Assembly (NCBI GenBank): GCA_044866775.1
Contig: JBIOUG010000086.1
Location: 1 to 41,425, forward strand
From: DASUNQ01 sp044866775
GTDB taxonomy: Bacteria > Acidobacteriota > Thermoanaerobaculia > Multivoradales > UBA5704
DNA length: 41,425 nt
Direction: 5' to 3'
Below are positions 27,019-35,405 of the stretch, in pieces. The translations under genes were made by a program, and so were the position numbers. The notes under the pieces are model-generated. The model made no database searches, was not told where the DNA came from, and saw only the letters and a program-made list of their open reading frames with translations. The first letter of the stretch is position 1, and each line of letters opens with the position of its first letter.

Positions 27019-28227
27019 ATGGACTTCTCGATCCAGGACTCGACCCGCGCGGTCTGCGAGCGCGTGCGCGCCTTCGTCGACGCGGAGCTGGTGCCGCTCG
27101 AGCGCACCTTCCTGACCGCCGGCTGGGGCGCGGTGCTGCCGGCGCTCGGCGAGAGGCGCGAGCGCGTCAAGGTCCTGGGGCTCTGGGCGCCGCAGCTCCC
27201 CCGCGCCTGGGGCGGCATGGGCCTGGCGCTCGCGGAGTTCGCGCTCGTCGCGCGCGAGCTGGGGCGCAGTCCGCTCGGGCACTACGCTTTCAACTGCCAG
27301 GCGCCGGACGCGGGGAACCTCGAGATCCTGCTGGATCACGGCACCCGCGAGCAGCAAGAACTATACCTTCGGCCGCTGGCCGAGGGGGCGCTGCGAAGCT
27401 GCTTCGCGATGACCGAGCCCGAGCTGCCGGGCTCGAACCCGGTCTGGCTGGCCACGACCGCGCGCCGCGACGGCGACGGCTGGGTCCTCGACGGCCACAA
27501 GTGGTTCACCTCCTCGGCCGACGGCGCCGCCTTCGCGGTGGTCATGGCGGTGACCGACCCGGAGGCGCCGCCGCACGGGCGCGCGACGCTGTTCCTGGTG
27601 CCCACCGACACGCCGGGGTTCCGCCTGGTGCGCAACATCCCGGTCATGGGACACACGGGCGAAGGCTGGGCGAGCCACGGCGAGGTCGAGCTTGCCGGCT
27701 GCCGCGCCGGCGCGGCGAGCGTCCTCGGCGGGGTCGGCAACGGCTTCGCGGTCGCCCAGGCGCGGCTCGGGCCCGGCCGCATCCATCACTGCATGCGCTG
27801 GCTGGGGATCTGCGAGCGCGCCTTCGAGCTGCTCTGCCGGCGCGCCGCCGAGCGCGAGCTGGCGCCCGGGCAGCCGCTCGCGGGCAAGCAGACCGTCCAG
27901 GCCTGGATCGCCGACAGCCGGGCCGAGATCGACGCCGCGACGCTCCTCGTGCTGCGCGCCGCCTGGACGATGGCCGCCGCGGGGCCGCGCGCTGCGCGCG
28001 CCGAGGTCTCGCTCATCAAGTTCTTCGCCGCCCGCGTCCTCGGGCAGGTGCTGGACCGCGCCATCCAGGCCCACGGCGCCCTCGGCGTCACCGACGACAC
28101 GCCGCTCGCCTGGTTCTGGCGCAGCGAGCGCGCCGCCCGCATCTACGACGGCCCCGACGAGGTGCACCAGAGTGTGGTGGCGCGCGCGGAGCTGAAGCGC
28201 TACGGCGTCGACCTGCGCGAGCGATGA
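27019..28227 (+). CDS. Acyl-CoA dehydrogenase, ACAD10/11-like
   Basis: This 402-residue FAD-dependent acyl-CoA dehydrogenase shows FAMTEPELPGSNP (FAD/substrate loop), GHKWFTSSADGA and the C-terminal RIYDGPDEVHQSVVA. The last motif carries Asp377 where ordinary medium-chain enzymes have Glu in YEG; DGPDEVH is the form found in the ACAD10/ACAD11 group. The stop overlaps the ATG of a phosphotransferase (ATGA). In mammals these two activities are fused in ACAD10/11 and process 4-hydroxyacyl-CoA through a 4-phosphoacyl intermediate; the bacterial levulinate pathway uses a comparable kinase and dehydrogenase. By analogy this pair probably converts a 4-hydroxyacyl-CoA to an enoyl-CoA. Confidence 0.9.
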   Translation: MDFSIQDSTRAVCERVRAFVDAELVPLERTFLTAGWGAVLPALGERRERVKVLGLWAPQLPRAWGGMGLALAEFALVARELGRSPLGHYAFNCQAPDAGNLEILLDHGTREQQELYLRPLAEGALRSCFAMTEPELPGSNPVWLATTARRDGDGWVLDGHKWFTSSADGAAFAVVMAVTDPEAPPHGRATLFLVPTDTPGFRLVRNIPVMGHTGEGWASHGEVELAGCRAGAASVLGGVGNGFAVAQARLGPGRIHHCMRWLGICERAFELLCRRAAERELAPGQPLAGKQTVQAWIADSRAEIDAATLLVLRAAWTMAAAGPRAARAEVSLIKFFAARVLGQVLDRAIQAHGALGVTDDTPLAWFWRSERAARIYDGPDEVHQSVVARAELKRYGVDLRER

Positions 28228-29282
28228 CCTCCTTCGCCGACGCCCCCGGCCCCGTGCGCGCCGGCGAGGAGCTCGACGCCGCGCGGCTCGCGCCCTTCCT
28301 GCACGAGGCGCTCGGCCTCGCCGGGCCGCTCGCGGTCGAGCAGTTCGGCAGCGGCTACTCGAACCTCACCTATCTCGTGCGCGGCGGCGGGCGCGCGGTC
28401 GTCGTCCGCCGGCCGCCGGTCGGCAGCACGGTCAAGACCGCGCACGACATGGGGCGGGAGTTCGCGATCCTCTCGCGCCTCCACGGCGTCTACGACCTGG
28501 TGCCGCGGCCGCTCGCCGCCTGCGACGACCTCGCGGTCCTCGGCTTCCCGTTCTACGTCATGGAGCGCGTCGAGGGGGTCATCCTCCGCGCCCGCCTGCC
28601 GGCCGGGCTCGCGCTGCCGCCGGCGACGGCGCGCCGGCTGTCCGTGGCGCTGATCGAGAACCTGGCGCGCCTCCACGCTCTCGACTGGCGCGCCGCCGGG
28701 CTCGCCGAGCTGGGGCGTCCCGAAGGCTACGCCGCGCGCCAGGCCCGCGGCTGGGCCGAGCGCTACCGCGGCGCGCAGACCGACGCGGTGCCGGAGCTCG
28801 ACGAGGTCGCGGCGTGGCTCCAGGCGAGCGTCCCGGCCGCGGCCGGCGCAAGCCTTGTGCACAACGACTACAAGCACGACAACCTGGTGCTCGATCCCGG
28901 CGACCTGACCCGCATCCGCGCCGTCCTCGACTGGGAGATGGCGACCATCGGCGACCCGCTGATGGACCTCGGGACGACGCTCGGCTACTGGGTCGGGCCG
29001 GACGATCCCGAGGAGCTGCGCCGCTTCGCCTTCGGCCCGACCTGCCTTCCCGGCACTCCCGGGCGGGCCGAGCTCGTGGACCTCTACGCCGCGGCGAGCG
29101 GCCGCGACCTCGGGCGGCTGCCCTTCTACTACGCCTTCGGCCTGTTCAAGATCGCGGTCATCGCGCAGCAGATCTACTACCGCTACCGCCAGGGGCTGAC
29201 CCGCGATCCGCGCTTCGCGGCGCTGCCGGCGGCGATCCGCGCGCTCGGTCGCCAGGCGGCGCGGGTGGTCGCCGCGGCGTAG
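28224..29282 (+). CDS. Aminoglycoside-phosphotransferase-fold kinase, probable 4-hydroxyacyl-CoA kinase
   Basis: This 352-residue protein has a bilobal APH-type kinase fold. The nucleotide loop is FGSGYSNLTYLV (41-52), and the catalytic loop VHNDYKHDN holds Asp215 as base and Asn220. The metal-binding DWE is at 236-238 in VLDWEMATIGDP. The C-terminal helix bundle has FKIAVIAQQIYYRYRQG, a stretch typical of the ACAD11 kinase branch rather than antibiotic kinases. It is translationally coupled to the upstream dehydrogenase. It is not expected to confer aminoglycoside resistance. The specific acyl chain is unknown. Confidence 0.88.
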   Translation: MTSFADAPGPVRAGEELDAARLAPFLHEALGLAGPLAVEQFGSGYSNLTYLVRGGGRAVVVRRPPVGSTVKTAHDMGREFAILSRLHGVYDLVPRPLAACDDLAVLGFPFYVMERVEGVILRARLPAGLALPPATARRLSVALIENLARLHALDWRAAGLAELGRPEGYAARQARGWAERYRGAQTDAVPELDEVAAWLQASVPAAAGASLVHNDYKHDNLVLDPGDLTRIRAVLDWEMATIGDPLMDLGTTLGYWVGPDDPEELRRFAFGPTCLPGTPGRAELVDLYAAASGRDLGRLPFYYAFGLFKIAVIAQQIYYRYRQGLTRDPRFAALPAAIRALGRQAARVVAAA

Positions 29283-29697
29283 GCGCGCGGCACCACCCTG
29301 CCAGACACCCGCCCGCGCTGGTCGAAGGAGAGGATGATGTCGCCTTCGAAAAGAGCGACGCCGTCGACCAACGCGGAGAAAGGGGACTTCCCCGCGCCGC
29401 TCGGCAGCGGCGGGACCCCCTCGCGGATCTCGCCGTGCCTGCACGGGACGCGAGACGGGTGTCTGGCCGAGTGCAAGAGAGCGCGGCCCTCACCGCGCCG
29501 CGGGCGACGCCGGAGCCTCTCGCGCCGCCGCGGGTGGACGCGCCGCCGTCACGCTCCGGGCCGGGCGCTGGGACGACTCGGCCGCAGCGCGCCAGCGACT
29601 CGTCCACGCCGCGCTAACACTGCGTGAGTCCTCGCGTTGACACCGGAGGTTCAAGCGGCGGTGAAGCCGGTGCGCGCGCGGCGCGTCCGTCTCGCGA
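29283..29697. other. 415-bp stretch without a supported gene; possible peptidase prodomain remnant on the minus strand
   Basis: On the minus strand around 29310-29385 the frame reads LVDGVALFEGDIILSF, which resembles the propeptide motif of astacin-type peptidases. It has no start, no catalytic domain and runs into the end of the kinase gene. The rest is GC-rich and featureless. A TTGACA at 29637-29642 has no -10 at the right spacing. Confidence 0.3.
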
Positions 29698-29703
29698 TAG
29701 ACT
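29698..29703 (+). promoter_or_regulatory. Candidate -10 (TAGACT) upstream of the M3 peptidase
   Basis: TAGACT followed by C lies 138 bases before the preferred ATG. A second TAGAAT at 29760-29765 is an alternative. Neither has a convincing -35. Confidence 0.25.
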
Positions 29704-29841
29704 CCTATGTACATCTATGAATCAAAGACGATGAGCACGGGCAATCGCGCGCTCTGGTCTAGAATGTCGCCATCAGCTCGTGGCGAATCGGTCGTCCGGC
29801 CGGTTGCCGAAACCCAGAACATTTGCTGGAATACTGGCCAT

Positions 29842-31635
29842 ATGACCTTGATCACCGACACCGACGTGCAGTACCGGCTCTCGGCCTGGGACCTCTCCGA
29901 GCTGATGCCGGAGGCCACCGACGCGGCGGTGGCCGAGCGGCTGGGCGCTCTCGAGCGCGCCGTCGGCGTCTTCGAGGCCCACCGGCCCAGCCTGCACCCG
30001 GGGATGGACCGCGTCGCCTTCCGCATGCTCCTCACGGAGTACGAGGCACTGCTCGAGCAGATGAGCGTCCTCGGCGGCTACGCCTCGCTCCGCTTCTCCG
30101 AGGACACCGGCAGCCGCGAGGCGCTGGCGCTCAAGAACCGCGTGCAGCAGGCGCTCACCTCGGCCTACAACCGCGTCCTCTTCTTCGGCCTCTGGTGGAA
30201 GGGCTTGGACGACGCCGACGCCGAGGCCCTGCTGCCGACGCCGCAGGAGAACGCCGACTACCGCCACTACCTCCTCGACCTGCGGCGCCTGAAGCCCTAC
30301 ACCCTCGAGGAGCGCTCCGAGCAGCTCATCAACCTGAAGGACGACAACGGCATCGGCGCCGTCCTGACCATCTACTCGATGCTCACCAACCGGCTGGAGT
30401 TCCGGCTGGACGTCGACGGCGAGAGCCGCGTGCTGACCCGCGACGGCCTGATGAGCTACGCCTTCTCGCCGCGCGCCGACCTGCGCGCCGCCGCCTACCA
30501 GGAGCTCTACCGGGTCTACGGCCACGAGGCGACGGTGCTCGGGCAGATCTACGTCAACCGCGTGCGCGACTGGCACGAGGAGCAGGTGGGGCTGCGCGGC
30601 TACGGCTCGCCGATCGCGGTGCGCAACATCGACAACGACGTCCCCGACCGGGCGGTCGAGGTGCTGCTCGACGTCGTCCTCGCCAACGCGCCGCTCTTCC
30701 AGCGCTACTTCCGCATGAAGGCCGGCTGGCTCGGGGTCGACACGCTGCGCCGCTACGACCTCTACGCGCCGCTCACCGGCTCGGACCGCGAGATCCCCTA
30801 CTCCGAGGCCGTGCAGTCGGTGCTCGACACCTTCGCCGACTTCCACCCGCTCTTCGCCGCCCAGGCCGAGCGCGTCTTCCGCGAGGGCCACGTCGACAGC
30901 GAGCTGCGCAAGGGCAAGCGCGCCGGCGCCTTCTGCTCGACCGTGCTGCCGCGGCTGACGCCGTGGGTGCTGGTCAACTACGCCGGCAAGGTGCGCGACG
31001 TCGCCACCCTCGCCCACGAGCTCGGCCACGCCATCCACAGCATGATGGCCGAGGGGCACTCGATCCTCACCCAGCACTCCTCGCTGCCGCTCGCCGAGAC
31101 CGCGTCGGTCTTCGCCGAGATGCTGATGACCGATCGCCTCCTGCGCGAGGTCGACGACCCGCTCGCCCGCCGCGAGCTGCTGGCGGCGGCGGTCGACGAC
31201 GTCTACGCCACCGTCCTGCGCCAGGCCTGCTTCGTCCGCTTCGAGCTCGCCGCCCACCGCGCGATCCTCGAAGGCTGCTCCCTCGACCACATCTCCGAGC
31301 TCTACTTAGAGACGCTCCACGACCAGTTCGGCGACAGCCTGGAGCTCGCCCCCGAGTTCCAGCACGAGTGGCTGTCGATCCCGCACATCTACCACACGCC
31401 CTTCTACTGCTACGCCTACAGCTTCGGCCAGCTCTTGGTCCTCGCCCTCTACCGCCGCTTCCGCGAGCAAGGCCCGGCCTTCAAGCCCGGCTACTTGAAG
31501 CTCCTCGCCTACGGCGGCTCCGCCCGCCCCCAGGAGATCCTCGCCGAGACCGGCATCGACGTCACCGACCGCGCCTTCTGGCAGGGCGGGTTCGACGTCG
31601 TGCAGGGGATGATCGACGAGCTGGAAGGGGTGTAG
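29842..31635 (+). CDS. pepF: M3 family oligoendopeptidase (PepF type)
   Basis: This 597-residue cytosolic zinc metallopeptidase cleaves oligopeptides. The zinc-binding HELGH is at 392-396 in TLAHELGHAIHSMM, and the third ligand is expected in the SLPLAETASVFAEMLM segment downstream. KRAGAFCS and the C-terminal FYCYAYSFGQLL with the RPQEIL region are typical of oligoendopeptidase F. The open frame extends back to 29707, but the additional 45 residues are unlike the family, and the ATG at 29842 starts at the usual place (YRLSAWDLSEL). Length agrees with the family norm of about 600. A relic of the next gene family starts directly after its stop. Confidence 0.92.
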   Translation: MTLITDTDVQYRLSAWDLSELMPEATDAAVAERLGALERAVGVFEAHRPSLHPGMDRVAFRMLLTEYEALLEQMSVLGGYASLRFSEDTGSREALALKNRVQQALTSAYNRVLFFGLWWKGLDDADAEALLPTPQENADYRHYLLDLRRLKPYTLEERSEQLINLKDDNGIGAVLTIYSMLTNRLEFRLDVDGESRVLTRDGLMSYAFSPRADLRAAAYQELYRVYGHEATVLGQIYVNRVRDWHEEQVGLRGYGSPIAVRNIDNDVPDRAVEVLLDVVLANAPLFQRYFRMKAGWLGVDTLRRYDLYAPLTGSDREIPYSEAVQSVLDTFADFHPLFAAQAERVFREGHVDSELRKGKRAGAFCSTVLPRLTPWVLVNYAGKVRDVATLAHELGHAIHSMMAEGHSILTQHSSLPLAETASVFAEMLMTDRLLREVDDPLARRELLAAAVDDVYATVLRQACFVRFELAAHRAILEGCSLDHISELYLETLHDQFGDSLELAPEFQHEWLSIPHIYHTPFYCYAYSFGQLLVLALYRRFREQGPAFKPGYLKLLAYGGSARPQEILAETGIDVTDRAFWQGGFDVVQGMIDELEGV

Positions 31636-31639
31636 CCGG

Positions 31640-31844
31640 GCGGCGGCACGGCGACGAAGCACCGCGGCAGCCGCAGCGTTCCGGCGACGTCGTTGTCGGT
31701 GTAGATGCCGGCGCAGTCGGACTGCACCGGCACTCGGGTCAGCGCCCAGCCGCCGCGCCAGCATGCGTGAGCGTGTCCTCGACATCGGCGGCGGCGGGAG
31801 TTGCGAGCGAGAAGCAGCGCGCACGCGAGGGATGGCCTACGCAT
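31640..31844 (-). pseudogene. Internally deleted relic of the secreted protein encoded at 32100-32951
   Basis: The sequence begins as MRRPSLACALLLA, is frameshifted, returns to frame in WRGGWALTRVPVQSDCAGIY (followed by TDNDVAGTL), and then jumps directly to RLPRCFVAVPP, the C-terminus of the full-length neighbour. About 212 residues (59-270 of the intact protein) are missing. The original stop is gone and the frame runs into the peptidase gene. It is a decayed tandem duplicate. The stretch 31845-32099 between the two copies contains no supported gene. Confidence 0.8.
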
Positions 31845-32099
31845 GGCTGGGGCTCTCCGGAACGGGTCCAAAGGTGGCCGGCGCACAGCACATCAGGTCT
31901 CGCGGCGAGCGCTACGGGTGCTGCGGCGATCAGGAGGGCCAAGGCGCTTCGCCGATAGGTGGCTGAGATGCCTGGATCTCTTCAAGGTCATCCGCGAAGC
32001 GCGCGGTGAGGCGCCGCCCGGAGGCGCTGGCCGCGTCCTTCGCCGGCCGCCTGGAACCCTGGCTGGTCGGCGTCGAGCCCGCCGCCGCAGGGGGTGGGC

Positions 32100-32951
32100 T
32101 CAGCGGACCGGCGGCACGGCGACGAAGCAGCGCGGCAGCCGCCGCAGGAGCTCCAGGCTGTAGACCAGCCGCTGGCCGTCCTCGAAGCCTTGCTGCCACT
32201 CGCGCGGGTGACCCGAGGGGGTGGAGCCGGCGAAGCCGCCGGCGGTGCTGCCGAGGAGCGAGCCGCAGTCATCGCTCAGGGAGCGGTCCCGCGCCTTGTC
32301 GACTCCCGCGGCGAAGCCCTGGAGATACTCGGGGTCGTCGCGGATGCGGTCGGCGACGCGGGTGCCGTCCTCGGTCGCCTGGTCGATCTTCACCTGCACC
32401 GCGGCGTTGGTCTCGGCGGCTCTCCAGGCAGCGTGCTCGGCGAGCGTGCGCTCGTAGTCCTCGGGATAGGGCTCGCGCTGGCGGCGGTTCCAGCGCGCCG
32501 CGGCTTGCGCCTCCTCGGGCGTCGGGTAGACCTCGAGCAGGCCACGGACGGCCGCCTCCGCGCGCGCCGCGTCGCGCACCACCTCCGCCGGCAGCTCGAC
32601 CTTGAGCTGCGCCTTGCAGCGCCGCTCCTCGTAGAGCGTGAACGGGCCGTCGCGCTCGGGCTCGAGCACCGGCTCGTCGAGGTCGAGGAAGAGGTCGAGC
32701 CGCGCCCGCTTGACGCCGATCCGCTCGACGCGCACCAGCTCGCCGGCGGCGAAGCGCCGCGCGCCGCGGCTGCGCACCAGCGTGCCGGCGACGTCGTTGT
32801 CGGTGTAGATGCCGGCGCAGTCCGACTGCACCGGCACTCGAGTCAGCGCCCAGCCGCCGCGCCAGGCGGCGTTCAAGCTGTCTTCGACGTCGGCGGCCGC
32901 GGGGACGGCGAGCGCGAGCACCACCACACACGCGGCGAGGGCAGGACGCAT
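32100..32951 (-). CDS. Secreted protein of unknown function
   Basis: I do not recognise this family. The 283-residue product has a clean signal peptide (1-20, ending PAAA) and a conserved-looking N-terminal stretch WALTRVPVQSDCAGIY followed by TDNDVAGTL. An alternating charged domain follows with three cysteines (45, 112, 229), then a Gly/Ser-rich segment (230-248) and LPRCFVAVPP at the end with a fourth cysteine (275). The ATG is preceded by a GGAGAT ribosome-binding site and by a TATAGT -10. A truncated duplicate lies directly downstream, which shows the locus has undergone tandem duplication. Confidence 0.72.
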   Translation of the reverse strand: MRPALAACVVVLALAVPAAADVEDSLNAAWRGGWALTRVPVQSDCAGIYTDNDVAGTLVRSRGARRFAAGELVRVERIGVKRARLDLFLDLDEPVLEPERDGPFTLYEERRCKAQLKVELPAEVVRDAARAEAAVRGLLEVYPTPEEAQAAARWNRRQREPYPEDYERTLAEHAAWRAAETNAAVQVKIDQATEDGTRVADRIRDDPEYLQGFAAGVDKARDRSLSDDCGSLLGSTAGGFAGSTPSGHPREWQQGFEDGQRLVYSLELLRRLPRCFVAVPPVR

Positions 32952-32981
32952 GACGAGATCTCCGGTCGGTTGGCGACCGGG

Positions 32982-32987
32982 ACTATA
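32982..32987 (-). promoter_or_regulatory. Candidate -10 (TATAGT) for the secreted protein gene
   Basis: TATAGT followed by C lies 30 bases before the ATG, in the 47-bp gap after the debranching-type gene. There is no -35 match at the ideal spacing. Confidence 0.4.
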
Positions 32988-32998
32988 GACCGAGCGCG

Positions 32999-35401
32999 CT
33001 ACGCGCCGGTCTCCCCCATCGCGATCCGCAGCGCCCGGCCGATCCTGCCGGGGGCGTGGTCGAGCGCCCAGCCGGCCAGGCGCTCGCGCCATGCTTCGCG
33101 CTCGGGAGCGAGGTCGTCGGGCGGCGGGGCGGCGACGACGTGGAGCGTGCCGCGCCGCTCCAGGACCTCGTGCTCGGCGCCGCCGTCGGCGCGGCGGGTG
33201 AAGCGCAGCGCGACCTCCGCCTCTCCCACCCGGACTCCGCGCAGCGTCACGCTCGGCAGCCACTCCGGCAGGCGCGGGCTCACCAGCGCCAGCGCCTTGG
33301 CCGGCGCGAAGGGGTAGAGGCCGACGAGGGCCTGCAGCATCTGGAGCACCGCGCTGGCGCTCCAGGCCTGGGGGCTGTTGGCGCGCGGGTAGAGGGTGGG
33401 GACGGGCGACTCGTCGCAGCCGTGGCCGCCCAGCGCCTCGGGCAGCCGCAGCCGGTGGCAGTGGCCGGCGGCGGCGAAGAGGCCGGCGGCCAGCCGCTCG
33501 AGGTGCTCGTCGAGGCCGTAGCGCTTGCAGCCGAGCGCGAAGGTGGCGCTCTCGACCGGCCAGACCGCTCCCAGGTGATAGGCGAAGGGGTTGTAGGAGG
33601 GGTGGTCGCGCGACAGCGTGCGCACCCCCCAGCCGCTCCAGAGGTCGGGGGCGAGCAGGCGGTCGGCGAGCCGCCGCGCGCACTCCGGCGGCACGACGCC
33701 CGCCGCCAGCGCGTGCCCCGGGTTCGAGCCGATCGCGCGCACCTGGCGCTTGGCGCCGTCGAGCGCCATGGCGTAGAAGCCCTCCTCGGGCATCCAGTAG
33801 GCGTCGTGCCAGCGCCGCCGCAGCTCGCGCTCACGCGCCAGGATCTCGCCGGCCTCGCCGTCGTCGCCGAGCGCCACCGCGATCTCGGCCATGCGCTGCA
33901 GGGCGAGGAGGTGAAAGGCCTGCTCCTCGACGGTCGCGAGGGGGTTGTCCACCAGCCGCCCGTCGGGATAGCGGATCGCCTCGTCCGAGTCCTTCCAGCC
34001 CTGGTTCTTGAGCCCTCGCGGCGAGCGCTTCGTCGACTCGAGGAAGCCGTCGCCGTCGGCGTCGCCGTGATCGCGCGCCCAGGCGAGAGCGCGCCGCGCC
34101 GCGCCGCGGTAGCGGGTGAGGAGCCCGTCGTCTCCCGTCCAGTGCCAGAGCTCGGTAAGGGTGACCACGAACATGCCGGCCGAGGTCTGCGTGCCGTAGT
34201 AGGCGCGCTGCGGGATGATCTCGAGCTCCGACAGCGGCCCGCGCCGCATCTCGTGCAGCATCTTCCCCGGCTCGGCGTCGTGGAACGGCGAGTCCTCGGT
34301 CGCCTGGGTCGCGGCGAGGAGCTGGATCGCGCCGCGCAGCATCTCGGGGCCGAGGAGCGCGCCCTGCCAGCCGGCGGTCAGCGCGTCGCGGCCGAAGAAA
34401 CCGGTGTAGGTCGGGACGCCGGCGTTCGGCACCCAGGCTTCGGCGCTGCCCGCAGTCTCGGCAGGCTCGCCCAGGGCCGCCGCATGCCCGCTCGGCCCGC
34501 TCCCCGCGCCTCCACTCGCCGCGGCATCCAGCTCCCAGTTGCGCAGCGCGACGAGGTCCTCTGCGGCGCGCTCGCAGGCCTGCTCGACCACCGGGTTCGC
34601 AGCCTCGACGCGCAGTCGGCGCGGGTGGCAGCGCTCCCGCTCCCGCTCGCGGGAATCTGCGGGGAGCGGCTCGAGCGGCAGCGGGCGCCGCCACGCGCCG
34701 TCGACCAGTGACTCGTACGCGAGCTGCGCCGTCCAGACGCCGCGCGGCGGGAGCTCGAGCCGGAAGCGGAGGCCGCGGCGCGCGCCTGCGTTCGCCGCGG
34801 GCGGGCTGCCGGCGGCGACCACGCGGACGCGGACTCCGCGTCGCAGCACGCGGCCGCCGTGCCGCACGACGTACTCGATCGCGAGCGCCCGCTCCTCTTC
34901 GTCCCACCCGGCCCGCGTGCGCCCGCGCTGCTCGCGCCGTCCCATCACCTCCTGGAGATCGGCGAAGTCGCCATCGAGCACCAGCGCGAGCTCGACCGCG
35001 GTCGCCTCCATGCTGCGGTTCGCGACGGTGATCCGCTCCGTCATGCCGCGGCCGACGCGCCGCGCGATCTCGACGTCGAGAGCATCCTGCGGCAGCCGCG
35101 GTCCCGCCGCCTCGCCGCCCGGGAGGGGCAGGCGGAGGAAGCCGCCCCAGCGGTCGCTCGCGATGGTGCAGGAGGAGACCGGCTCGGGCGCGTGGCCGTC
35201 GAGGGTCAGCCGCCAGAACGAGAGGATGCGGGTGTCGTAGTCGTAGAGCCCCTCGCGCCCCTCGCCGCCGAGGCCGCCGTCGGGCCGCGCGACCAGGACC
35301 GTGTAGCCGCCGTGGATCAGGTGGTGGAAGGGGCGGAGCGGGTCGATGTCGCCGCCGCCGGGGTGTGCGGCCGGGACGGGTTGTGAGAAGGACGCGGGCA
35401 C
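32999..35401 (-). CDS. Glycogen-debranching-type amylo-alpha-1,6-glucosidase family protein
   Basis: This is an 800-residue protein with the two-part build of bacterial debranching-type enzymes. The N-terminal beta-sandwich domain covers about 25-255 (GGYTVLVARPDGGL, GLYDYDTRILSFWRLTLDG, TERITVANRS). The C-terminal (alpha/alpha)6 barrel starts near 275 and carries AGVPTYTGFFGRDALTAGWQ, KNQGWKDSDEAI, NPFAYHLGAVWPVESA and YPRANSPQAWSASA. Residues about 288-320 form an Ala/Gly/Ser-rich linker. There is no signal peptide. The GTG start lies four bases after the amidase stop, so the two are co-transcribed. Homologues are mostly predicted; substrate specificity toward glycogen or other alpha-glucans is not settled by sequence. 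Confidence 0.85.
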   Translation of the reverse strand: MPASFSQPVPAAHPGGGDIDPLRPFHHLIHGGYTVLVARPDGGLGGEGREGLYDYDTRILSFWRLTLDGHAPEPVSSCTIASDRWGGFLRLPLPGGEAAGPRLPQDALDVEIARRVGRGMTERITVANRSMEATAVELALVLDGDFADLQEVMGRREQRGRTRAGWDEEERALAIEYVVRHGGRVLRRGVRVRVVAAGSPPAANAGARRGLRFRLELPPRGVWTAQLAYESLVDGAWRRPLPLEPLPADSRERERERCHPRRLRVEAANPVVEQACERAAEDLVALRNWELDAAASGGAGSGPSGHAAALGEPAETAGSAEAWVPNAGVPTYTGFFGRDALTAGWQGALLGPEMLRGAIQLLAATQATEDSPFHDAEPGKMLHEMRRGPLSELEIIPQRAYYGTQTSAGMFVVTLTELWHWTGDDGLLTRYRGAARRALAWARDHGDADGDGFLESTKRSPRGLKNQGWKDSDEAIRYPDGRLVDNPLATVEEQAFHLLALQRMAEIAVALGDDGEAGEILARERELRRRWHDAYWMPEEGFYAMALDGAKRQVRAIGSNPGHALAAGVVPPECARRLADRLLAPDLWSGWGVRTLSRDHPSYNPFAYHLGAVWPVESATFALGCKRYGLDEHLERLAAGLFAAAGHCHRLRLPEALGGHGCDESPVPTLYPRANSPQAWSASAVLQMLQALVGLYPFAPAKALALVSPRLPEWLPSVTLRGVRVGEAEVALRFTRRADGGAEHEVLERRGTLHVVAAPPPDDLAPEREAWRERLAGWALDHAPGRIGRALRIAMGETGA

Positions 35402-35405
35402 GGGC

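Noticed and set aside
25194..29282. A 1362-residue plus-strand open frame
   Set aside because: Only its last 352 residues (from 28224) are a real protein; the rest overlaps the histidine kinase and the dehydrogenase out of frame.
28224..29282. Aminoglycoside resistance kinase
   Set aside because: The fold matches, but coupling to an ACAD11-type dehydrogenase and the ACAD11-like C-terminus point to acyl-CoA metabolism.
29637..29642. TTGACA resembling a -35 before the M3 peptidase
   Set aside because: No -10-like hexamer 15-19 bases downstream.
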